Below, one piece after another: positions 1 through 6,649 of a DNA stretch of 20,439 nt. The notes under the pieces are model-generated. The model saw only the letters and a program-made list of their open reading frames with translations. It made no database searches and was not told the origin of the DNA. Numbering within the stretch: the stretch's first letter is position 1; the number at the start of each line of letters is the position of its first letter. The translations under genes were made by a program, and so were the position numbers. Source of the stretch: Candidatus Zipacnadia bacterium (GTDB taxonomy: Bacteria; Armatimonadota; UBA5377; JALGUK01); assembly GCA_029820875.1 (NCBI GenBank), contig JALGUK010000033.1, positions 1-20,439 on the forward strand. The letters run 5' to 3'.

Positions 1-10
1 TGCAGCACAA

Positions 11-814
11 ATGTCGTGTGCAATCGGTGTCATCTCTTACCTGAACACGCGCCCGCTGGTGCATACGCTGGATGAGCAAGCTCTCGGCCTCCGGTTTGTC
101 TACGATGTGCCCTCGCGTCTCGCCGAGATGCTGGATGCGGGCGAGATTGACGTCGGTCTGATACCGACGTTCGAATACCTGCGCGGGTCGGGGGAGAAGG
201 TGGTGCCTGGGGTCTCCATCTCCTCGCGGGGGGAAGTCGCCAGCATCAAGCTGCTTTCCAAGGTGCCCCTGGGCCGGATACGGACCATCGCGCTGGACTC
301 GGGGGACTCGGGATCGCGCACATCGGCGGCGCTGGTGCAGATATTTCTCGCGGAGCGGTATGGAGCGCATCCCAGGACAATCCGCGCCGAGCCGGCTCTG
401 GACCGGATGCTGGCCGAGGCCGACGCCGCCTTGCTGATAGGCGACGCCGCCCTGACCTGCTCGCATCCGGCTGCGTGCATGGTCGTTGACCTCGGCGCTC
501 AATGGTGGCAGTGGCAGCAGTTGCCGATGGTATTCGCGCTGTGGGTGACGCGCGGGAGAGTCGCCCCGGAGGTCATCGAGGGTCTGCAGCGTGCCAAGGA
601 TGAGGGCCTGCGGGATTTGGCGGCGGTTGCTGCGGCTGCGGTGGCGACAGGCGGGACGCTCCTGACAGTGGACGTAGTCCGGCGGTACTTCGCAGAGAAC
701 ATTGATTACAATCTTTCACCGGAGCATCTTAGGGGCATCGAGCGTTACCAGGAACTGTGCATCCGGCATGGCCTGCTGTCGCGGAAGCGGAGGATTGAGT
801 TTGCCCAAATATAA
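11..814 (+). CDS. mqnA: Chorismate dehydratase MqnA (futalosine menaquinone pathway)
   Basis: 267 residues, about the usual length for MqnA. The family removes water from chorismate to give 3-enolpyruvyl-benzoate, the first step of the futalosine route to menaquinone, in the cytoplasm. The N-terminus reads IGVISYLNTRPL, the family signature in which the periplasmic-binding-protein-like fold begins. Later segments such as DVGLIPTFEYL, ALLIGDAAL and the WWQWQQLPMVFALWVTR stretch follow the normal MqnA order. The ATG at 11 is chosen because it sits just before the conserved IGVISYLNT core. Only 10 bases precede it, so no ribosome site can be judged. The stop overlaps by 14 bp a candidate TTG start (801) of the next reading frame, suggesting cotranscription. 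The close paralogue MqnD shares the fold, but the YLNTRPL start favours MqnA. No other menaquinone gene is visible. Confidence 0.88.
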   Translation: MSCAIGVISYLNTRPLVHTLDEQALGLRFVYDVPSRLAEMLDAGEIDVGLIPTFEYLRGSGEKVVPGVSISSRGEVASIKLLSKVPLGRIRTIALDSGDSGSRTSAALVQIFLAERYGAHPRTIRAEPALDRMLAEADAALLIGDAALTCSHPAACMVVDLGAQWWQWQQLPMVFALWVTRGRVAPEVIEGLQRAKDEGLRDLAAVAAAAVATGGTLLTVDVVRRYFAENIDYNLSPEHLRGIERYQELCIRHGLLSRKRRIEFAQI

Positions 815-960
815 TAGTACGCACCCTGACAGGCTCGGTGAGAGTGAAACGAGTGGGCGGGTACTGCCGCGATACGGCCTGGCTTTTTGCGCGCTCTTTT
901 TGGCTGTGCTTGCACTGCCTGTGCAAGCTGTGGAGAAGCTCCCGAACCTGGACCCGAACA
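801..960 (+). pseudogene. Displaced N-terminus and signal peptide of the glycoside hydrolase
   Basis: Frame 3 here encodes a basic stretch followed by a classical export signal, LAFCALFLAVLALPVQA, with likely cleavage after PVQA, then VEKLPNLDPN. A TTG at 801 is preceded by GGAGG at 789-793 with 7-nt spacing, a good start that overlaps the mqnA stop. An in-frame ATG at 702 lies inside mqnA and is less likely. The frame continues into noise after base 960, while LPNLDPN reappears in the hydrolase frame just downstream. This is what a 23-bp tandem duplication would produce. I read it as the true 5' end of the hydrolase gene. Confidence 0.7.
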
Positions 961-3541
961 GCTCCCGAACCTGGACCCGAACGCCCCTGGTTTCCCCGCG
1001 TCCAGCATTGTGGACTTCTCCCACCTGCTTGACGCACCAGCGGGCAAGCACGGGTTTTTGATGTGCGGCCGCGACGGCCACTTGTACTTCCAGGACGGCA
1101 CCCGCGCCCGCTTCTGGGGCATAAACGTCGCCAAGGAAAGCGTCTTTCAGACGCACGAGGTGATTGACGAGGCGGTGGAGGCCATCGCGCGGGCGGGTTT
1201 CAACCTCGTCCGATTTCACCATCTGGATGATGCCACCGGCCTTTTGCCGCCGGAGCGGGCGGGAGCGCCCGAGCGCATTGCTCCCGATAAGCTGGAGCTG
1301 CTCGACTACTGGATTTCGCGGCTGAAGGAAAAGGGCATTTACGTGTACCTTGATTTGCTGGATTTCCGGACATTCAGCGAGGCCGAAGGGATAAAAGACG
1401 GGAAGCGTATGGGCCGCGGCGCAAAACCCTACGCTGTTTTCGTCGAGCCGTTGCTCATCCTCCAGCAACGATACGCAAGGGCCCTCCTGCGGGACCATGT
1501 CAACCCGTACACGGGGCTATCGTTTGCTGACGACCCTACGGTTTGCATGATTGAGCTGTGCGATGAAAACGGCCTGCTGGCCAAGCGCAAGCTGTGGAGC
1601 CGCCTGTTGCCGGAGTACCGTGACATGCTCGTTGCCCGCTGGAACGCCTGGCTGCGTGCGAAGTACGGCTCGACCGAGGTACTTGCCCGGGCCTGGTCAT
1701 CGGCCGGCTCGAGGCTGGGGCCTGGGGAAGACCTCGAGCGGGGCACCGTGCGGCTTGGAGGCGGCTTGCCAGCGGAGTCAGGCGCTTTCCCGAGGCCGTT
1801 AATCGGCTCGGAGGAGCCGTCTGGGCGGGCGCGTTTCAATGATGCCACTGCATTCGCTGCAAGCGTGGACCGGCAGTACCTGCAGAGGATGGCGAAGTTC
1901 CTGCGGGGGCTTAAAGTCAAGGTTCCCATCACGGCCGTACTCGCGCAGCGGCACATGGCCGATGTGCGGGCGGTCGCGGAAGAGCTGGACTTTGTCGCCA
2001 CCAACTTTTACTGGGACCACGTCTTCTTCCGGGCGGGTTCCGAGTGGACTTTGCCCGGGTTCTACTACAATGCGAATCCCATCGCCGCGACCGGGCCTGA
2101 AGCGTTGATGCCGACGGCGTACCTTGCCCGCGTGCGCGGGCGGCCCTTCGTCATACGGGAGTGGAACTACTGCTGGCCCAACAAGTATCGCGCCGCCGGC
2201 ATGCTTGAGATGGTGGCGTATGCCTCGCTGCAGGACGCCGATGCCGCCATCCTGTTTACTCTTGACACCCGGCCCTCCTCCGACAAGCTCGGCTTCTTCG
2301 ACGTGCGTCGAGACCCCACGCGGTGGGGCCTTGCGGCGTTGTGCGCGAAGGTGTTTCTGTCCGGGGATATTCGCCCCGCGCCGCACGACGTGGCGGTCGC
2401 GTACTCAACCGTGGACACAATTGTGGGCGAGCAGGACTTCGCCAGCACAATGTATGACATCGGTTGGTGCTTCCGCATCTCGAGCGAATTCTTCGACCGC
2501 GAGTGCACATCATCGGGCGACTTGACGGTCGCCTCTGGCCGAAGCGCCGCGGGGGCGTACCATGGCCGTAATCTGCTGCTCTATGCCGATGACCGCGCAG
2601 GCGATGAGCTTGGCCGCCCGGCGAACCGCAGCCTCGCCGAAAACTGCGGCTATGATGTTGCCGAAGGGCAGGCAGGTATCAAGAAGTTCCGATTCGATGG
2701 GAGGGCGTACGACGCAGACCAGACGGTTACCCTCGAGGCGCTTCCTCCGTTCTCGCTGACCGACGTTCGGGGACGCGGGTACAAGCCGATAGGTATAGAC
2801 GAGGACTCTGATGCAGCCTACGGCTTTTTTGATTCCGGGCGCAACGCAAGCGTCTTTCAGACGCTACACGCCGAGGAGGTCGTCCGTGTCGCGCTTGATA
2901 TGATGGCGGAGACATTCAACGCCGGCCCGGGTCACGCCGCAGTAGGGCGACAGCGGTATGTCGCGGAAACAGGTGAGATAATTCGGGACACTCGGCACGG
3001 CGTTTTGCTGATTGATGCGCCGCGCATCAAAGGGGTTGCCGGAGACATTTCACAGTGCGAAGCTTACGGGGAGCTGAGAGTGGAGACCACGAGTCAAATC
3101 GGCGCAATCCTGCTGACAAGTCTCGATAATCGGGCGCTGTCGTCCACAGGGGATTTCGCTCTGAAACTCGTTACCATCGCAACTAATGACAAAGAGGACA
3201 AACGTCTCCATGCACAAGGCGGGAGGCAGCAGATATTTGCCCTCAATGCAATGGGCTGTCCGCCGGTACTGACACATGGGATTGCTTCGGAAGCGCCGAC
3301 TCGCGTTTCTTTGCGCGGCGAGTTGCTCCTCGAGGTCTACCTTCGCAACGGGACCGTGGAACTTGTCCGCAGGGGCGGGCACTTCCTGTTGTACTGTGAT
3401 ACACCGGGTGTTCGCTGGCGGATAGGGGGGTTTGATTCGCCCTGCACGGTGGTAAACTTGTCCACGGGTCAGGTGACCGGCAGCGAAGCCAGCGGTACAT
3501 GGCCGGACGGCTGCCGTCTACTGGAAGTGCGAGCGGGATAA
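887..3541 (+). CDS. Glycoside-hydrolase-like (clan A, GH5-like) exported protein, catalytic part
   Basis: The open frame gives 884 residues, but authentic protein begins near base 961. The ATG at 887 reads through what is a signal peptide in another frame. The segment after GRDGHLYFQDGTRARFWGINV is typical of TIM-barrel glycoside hydrolases of the GH5/clan A type, with NLVRFHHLDD on an early strand. Candidate catalytic glutamates are E227 in IELCDENGLL (acid/base) and E425 in VIREWNYCW (nucleophile). The residue before the acid/base is Asp where the clan usually has Asn, which is odd. After about residue 540 comes a long region I cannot assign, presumably beta-sandwich. The substrate cannot be read from sequence. 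Removing one copy of the 23-bp duplication at 938-983 joins this frame to the signal peptide starting at TTG 801, giving a 905-residue secreted enzyme directly downstream of mqnA. Confidence 0.75.
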   Translation: MRALFGCACTACASCGEAPEPGPEQLPNLDPNAPGFPASSIVDFSHLLDAPAGKHGFLMCGRDGHLYFQDGTRARFWGINVAKESVFQTHEVIDEAVEAIARAGFNLVRFHHLDDATGLLPPERAGAPERIAPDKLELLDYWISRLKEKGIYVYLDLLDFRTFSEAEGIKDGKRMGRGAKPYAVFVEPLLILQQRYARALLRDHVNPYTGLSFADDPTVCMIELCDENGLLAKRKLWSRLLPEYRDMLVARWNAWLRAKYGSTEVLARAWSSAGSRLGPGEDLERGTVRLGGGLPAESGAFPRPLIGSEEPSGRARFNDATAFAASVDRQYLQRMAKFLRGLKVKVPITAVLAQRHMADVRAVAEELDFVATNFYWDHVFFRAGSEWTLPGFYYNANPIAATGPEALMPTAYLARVRGRPFVIREWNYCWPNKYRAAGMLEMVAYASLQDADAAILFTLDTRPSSDKLGFFDVRRDPTRWGLAALCAKVFLSGDIRPAPHDVAVAYSTVDTIVGEQDFASTMYDIGWCFRISSEFFDRECTSSGDLTVASGRSAAGAYHGRNLLLYADDRAGDELGRPANRSLAENCGYDVAEGQAGIKKFRFDGRAYDADQTVTLEALPPFSLTDVRGRGYKPIGIDEDSDAAYGFFDSGRNASVFQTLHAEEVVRVALDMMAETFNAGPGHAAVGRQRYVAETGEIIRDTRHGVLLIDAPRIKGVAGDISQCEAYGELRVETTSQIGAILLTSLDNRALSSTGDFALKLVTIATNDKEDKRLHAQGGRQQIFALNAMGCPPVLTHGIASEAPTRVSLRGELLLEVYLRNGTVELVRRGGHFLLYCDTPGVRWRIGGFDSPCTVVNLSTGQVTGSEASGTWPDGCRLLEVRAG
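938..983 (+). repeat. 23-bp tandem duplication (two copies) causing a frameshift
   Basis: Bases 938-960 and 961-983 are two adjacent copies of a 23-base unit beginning GCTCCCGAACC, identical at 22 of 23 positions (last base a versus g). Because 23 is not a multiple of three, the second copy shifts the frame between signal peptide and catalytic domain. Both copies translate LPNLDPN, each in a different frame. Confidence 0.95.
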
Positions 3542-3583
3542 GTCTCAGAAGGAGGCATTGCGCCGGAATTTTACGGCAAGGGG

Positions 3584-3612
3584 TTGAAAAACGGGTTTAT
3601 TTGTGGTAGCAT
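3584..3612 (+). promoter_or_regulatory. Sigma70-type promoter for the Gly/Pro-rich exported protein gene
   Basis: TTGAAA at 3584-3589 (5/6 to consensus) and TAGCAT at 3607-3612 (4/6), separated by exactly 17 nt, lie in the gap after the hydrolase stop. Transcription would start near 3619, leaving a leader of about 140 nt before the ATG at 3761. Confidence 0.55.
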
Positions 3613-3634
3613 TCCTTTGTCAATTAGTTAAAGT

Positions 3635-3659
3635 CGTCTCCAGTTGAGTTCTGGAGGCG
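3635..3659 (+). promoter_or_regulatory. Hairpin in the 5' leader of the exported protein gene
   Basis: CGTCTCCAG and CTGGAGGCG form a 9-bp stem (one G-U pair) around a 7-nt loop, shortly after the predicted transcription start. No T-run follows, so it is not a terminator. The match to any riboswitch class I know is poor; its role is unknown and it could be an mRNA-stabilising hairpin. Confidence 0.35.
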
Positions 3660-3760
3660 GGGTTGGGTTATCGGTGTAACGCGTGGTGGAGTCGCGAAGA
3701 CCTGGAGTCGGAAGCCATCGCAGTCTAAATCGCACTACGGCCAGAAAGGGGACTGAGGCC

Positions 3761-4711
3761 ATGCACACAAACACAGGAATTCGAAGCTGCTGCAGACTCC
3801 TCGCGCCGTTCGTGACCATTTTGCTTCTGTCGGCACTCCTTGCGTCCGCTAACGCTGCCGAGGTGCAGCTCGCGGGCATTAGGTTGGGCGATCACGCCAT
3901 CCGGCTGCTGGACGTTTACGGCAACCCCGACGGAGTCATCCGTGAGACTGCCGGTGGTGCCGGAGGGGCAACGGCGGCGCCGGGCGCGGCTGTGGGTCCT
4001 CCTGCTGCAGGTGTTATGGGACCGCCTGCAGCCGCCATGCCGGGGACGGCTGCTCTGCCGGGTGGCGGCATACCGGGTCTTGAGGGGGCTATGCCTGGTG
4101 CGATGCCGCCGGGGGGCGGTGTAGGTATTGCAGGCGCTGGCCCGATGCCGGGAGGAGCTGGTGCGATGCCGCCTACACCCGGCGGGCCGGAGATGGGTCC
4201 TCCAGGGGCTGGGCCGCCCGGGATGGGTGCAATGCCGGGGGTCCCGGGTGCGGCCGCACCGGGAGCGGCAGTTAGCGCCGGTGGTGGAGGAGGCGTGCCC
4301 CAGTGGGCATTGCCTGTCTGGGTGGCGCTTCGGCCGGGTGAGGTTGAATGGGTTTATCAGCGTAACGATGTGGTTCTGGGCTTTGTTTTGGACAAGGATG
4401 GCTTGGTTACCGTGATTGCGGTGGCCGGCGATAAGTGCGACTACGCTCGGACGTCCCTCTGGCGGCCACATGCGTATGTGAAGCTCGGTGACGACTTCAA
4501 GCGGGTCATTTACCGCTACGGTTACCCGGATGAGACCCAGATATTCACTACCAATGCGTCGGGGGTAGGCTTCCCTGTGACCGTCACTTTCGCCGAGGCT
4601 ACGAACTCATTAAGCCGGGACGTTATTCTGCGCTACGTGGAGCGCAACAACGTCGCTTTTACGTTCCATGACATGAAGCTGGTTCGGATTCATATCTGGA
4701 GCCGCGATTAG
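3761..4711 (+). CDS. Exported protein, two repeats split by a Gly/Pro/Ala/Met-rich insert
   Basis: 316 residues from the ATG at 3761, preceded by AAAGGGGA with 8-nt spacing; a start at 3683 lacks this and would bury the signal peptide. Residues 1-32 are an export signal ending SANA/AEV. I do not recognise the family. Two related units are visible. Unit 1 begins IRLGDHAIRLLDVYGNPD (about 40) and resumes after the insert with VEWVYQRNDVVLGFVLD. Unit 2 begins VKLGDDFKRVIYRYGYPD (about 240) and ends with LRYVERNNVAFTFHD then LVRIHIW. Between the two halves of unit 1, residues about 63-178 are low-complexity GAMPGG-like sequence, probably a flexible loop. The LGD...YG.PD pattern faintly recalls BamE/SmpA-like small envelope domains, but that is speculation. 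The gene is monocistronic: its own promoter lies upstream and a strong terminator follows 31 nt after the stop. Confidence 0.8.
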   Translation: MHTNTGIRSCCRLLAPFVTILLLSALLASANAAEVQLAGIRLGDHAIRLLDVYGNPDGVIRETAGGAGGATAAPGAAVGPPAAGVMGPPAAAMPGTAALPGGGIPGLEGAMPGAMPPGGGVGIAGAGPMPGGAGAMPPTPGGPEMGPPGAGPPGMGAMPGVPGAAAPGAAVSAGGGGGVPQWALPVWVALRPGEVEWVYQRNDVVLGFVLDKDGLVTVIAVAGDKCDYARTSLWRPHAYVKLGDDFKRVIYRYGYPDETQIFTTNASGVGFPVTVTFAEATNSLSRDVILRYVERNNVAFTFHDMKLVRIHIWSRD

Positions 4712-4742
4712 CGTGTTTGCTGGTCTTTCTGCCGGGCGAAAG

Positions 4743-4772
4743 AAGCCCCGCGCGAGCGGGGCTTTTCCTTTT
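4743..4772 (+). terminator. Intrinsic terminator after the exported protein gene
   Basis: Perfect 9-bp stem AAGCCCCGC / GCGGGGCTT with a GCGA tetraloop (4743-4764), followed by TTTTCCTTTT. It lies 31 nt after the stop codon and separates this gene from dnaG. Confidence 0.88.
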
Positions 4773-4868
4773 GCGTTCACCGGCAGGGTGTTTTTTCCCA
4801 GGTGGAAGGAGATTCCAGGGACGAAGAGAAGATTTGATTGATTGTCTTAGGAGTACAAGCGCCCTGGG

Positions 4869-6101
4869 ATGCAGTGGTTGGAGGTTGCCGCAACGGTGGA
4901 TCGAGAGACAGCGCGCGAGGAGATCCGAGAGCGCACCGACATCGTGAGTCTGGTGTCCGAATATGTGACGCTCAAAAAGGTGGGCCGTAACTTCGTCGGG
5001 CTTTGCCCCTTTCATGCGGACAACAACCCCTCCTTCAGCGTCAATCCGGAAAAACGGATCTGGTATTGCTTCGGGTGCCACGAGGGCGGGGACGTCTTTT
5101 CTTTCATCCAGAAGATAGAAGGCCTGTCCTTTCCGGAGGCGGCCGAGCGGCTTGCCCGGCGTGCCGGGATTCCCTGGGAACGGGGACCTCACGACCGACG
5201 CCACGCCAGCGAGCGGGAGCAGCTCTACCGGGTCAATGAAATCGCATCAAAATACTTTCAGGAGCAACTGCTCGGGTCTCCGGCTGGAAAGCCTGCACGG
5301 AACTATCTGGCGCAAAGAGGTGTCCAAGAAAAGGCGATAGAGCGGTTTCAAATTGGTTTTGCGCGGGAATCATGGGATGGGTTGCTGAATTTTCTGCGCA
5401 AGAAGGGCATTCGGGAGGAAGTTGCAGCAAAAGCTGGTCTTGTGCGCCCACGGAGTGGGGGCGGCTTCTACGACACATTCCGTAACCGTGTGATTTTTCC
5501 GATTATTGACGTAACTGGAAGGGTTGTCGGCTTTGGGGGCCGGGCATTAGGCGATGAGCCTGCAAAGTACATCAACTCGCCGGAAACGCCGATCTTCCGC
5601 AAGAGCCGCACCCTGTACGGTATAAACCTTGGGGGTCGCAAGGCTGCACAAGCAGGATACTCGGTGGTGGTTGAGGGGTACACGGACGTCATCACATTGC
5701 ATATGGCCGGCATTGAGAATGTTGTCGCCACGCTCGGCACAGCGTTTACGCAAGACCATGTCCGCCTCCTGAACAGGTACGCGGGCACCATGGTTCTATG
5801 CTTTGACGGTGACTCCGCCGGTGTGATGGCCACGCTGCGCAACGCGAGCGCGTTCGAACGCGCAGAGGCGGATGTGCGGGTGGTTGCCCTGCCCGCCGGC
5901 ACCGATCCGGACGACTTTGTGCGGCCGATGCGCACGACTGGAGCATCGAGGAAGAAAGGCTGGCGGCCGTTCGTGAGATGGTCCCCGCTCTGGCGGATAT
6001 CCCGGACCGCGTCAAACGGTCACAGTACATCCGATGGACGGCTGAGAAACTGGCACAGGGGAACCTTTCAACGGCCGAGCGCATCGAGCAGGCATTGGTA
6101 A
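4869..6101 (+). CDS. dnaG: DNA primase DnaG, N-terminal part (frameshifted)
   Basis: DnaG makes the RNA primers for replication. Seen here: a CHC2 zinc site with C46, H49, C67 and C70 (LCPFH, then YCFGC), the catalytic core, and a TOPRIM domain with E269 in VVVEGYTD and D313/D315 in CFDGDSAG. The authentic frame ends near base 5926, just after DPDDFVRP. The remaining 58 codons to the stop at 6101 are unrelated to DnaG. The continuation is in another frame (next entry), with about 30 residues of the usual sequence absent, so this is a deletion plus frameshift rather than a simple one-base slip. The start is uncertain: ATG 4869 has TAGGAG 15 nt upstream, and GTG 4902 is an alternative. dnaG is normally essential, so an error in the sequence is the first explanation to test. 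Confidence 0.88.
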   Translation: MQWLEVAATVDRETAREEIRERTDIVSLVSEYVTLKKVGRNFVGLCPFHADNNPSFSVNPEKRIWYCFGCHEGGDVFSFIQKIEGLSFPEAAERLARRAGIPWERGPHDRRHASEREQLYRVNEIASKYFQEQLLGSPAGKPARNYLAQRGVQEKAIERFQIGFARESWDGLLNFLRKKGIREEVAAKAGLVRPRSGGGFYDTFRNRVIFPIIDVTGRVVGFGGRALGDEPAKYINSPETPIFRKSRTLYGINLGGRKAAQAGYSVVVEGYTDVITLHMAGIENVVATLGTAFTQDHVRLLNRYAGTMVLCFDGDSAGVMATLRNASAFERAEADVRVVALPAGTDPDDFVRPMRTTGASRKKGWRPFVRWSPLWRISRTASNGHSTSDGRLRNWHRGTFQRPSASSRHW

Positions 6102-6649
6102 TGGAGTTGAGGCGAAGAACCGGTGGAGGAAACGGCAAGGCGAGGCAGAAGAACGCAGCAGACAGCGGCTTTATTGCAGAGGCAATGGCGTCGGGGCGCC
6201 CCGCGGTACCACCGGGGGTTGCAGAAGCCGAGCGAGACTTGGTCGCTTTGATGCTCGCGGATCCGACGGTTGTGCCCCGGGTCCGTGAGGGCCTTGGCTC
6301 CGTCCCGTGGCCGTCCGCGGCGGCCCAGGAGATTGCTAACGCACTTGAAACGCGCGGAGCTGAAGCTGTGGGGGCGTCGGTGTTGGACGTGCTGAACTCC
6401 GAAGAGGCTCGCCGGATGGCTGTGGAGCTGTCTGTGGCGGAGATTGATTTAGAGGCCGAACGAGATCTTTTGGACAAGTATGTGATGAGAATAAAGGACC
6501 ATCACTACAAGTTGCAGAAACTCTCTGCGTTGGAGGCCATCGTGGTTCCCGCCGTCGAGAAGGGCGAAATGGGACGCGACGACCCGCGCTTCGAAGAATG
6601 GATGAGCCTTCGGCGGTACTTCCATGGCACACGGCGGCGGGGTCGGTGA
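5978..6649 (+). CDS. dnaG: DNA primase DnaG, C-terminal part (downstream of the frameshift)
   Basis: This frame is open well before the ATG at 5978. DnaG-like sequence is visible from about 5933 as [20 protein letters not shown], then [19 protein letters not shown], matching the segment after the TOPRIM domain. The rest ([22 protein letters not shown] and a terminal helical bundle) is the helicase-interacting C-terminal domain. It is therefore the second half of one gene with the preceding entry, not an independent protein, and no ribosome site argues for separate translation. The end overlaps the likely rpoD start at 6624 by 26 bp, the usual dnaG-rpoD coupling. Confidence 0.8.
   Translation: MVPALADIPDRVKRSQYIRWTAEKLAQGNLSTAERIEQALVMELRRRTGGGNGKARQKNAADSGFIAEAMASGRPAVPPGVAEAERDLVALMLADPTVVPRVREGLGSVPWPSAAAQEIANALETRGAEAVGASVLDVLNSEEARRMAVELSVAEIDLEAERDLLDKYVMRIKDHHYKLQKLSALEAIVVPAVEKGEMGRDDPRFEEWMSLRRYFHGTRRRGR

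Noticed and set aside
716..1498. 260-codon minus-strand open frame over mqnA and the hydrolase
   Set aside because: It overlaps two recognisable plus-strand genes and shows no family motif; GC-rich antisense frames of this size are expected.
3683..3760. Earlier ATG for the Gly/Pro-rich exported protein
   Set aside because: It would place 26 charged residues before the signal peptide, and ATG 3761 has a better ribosome site.
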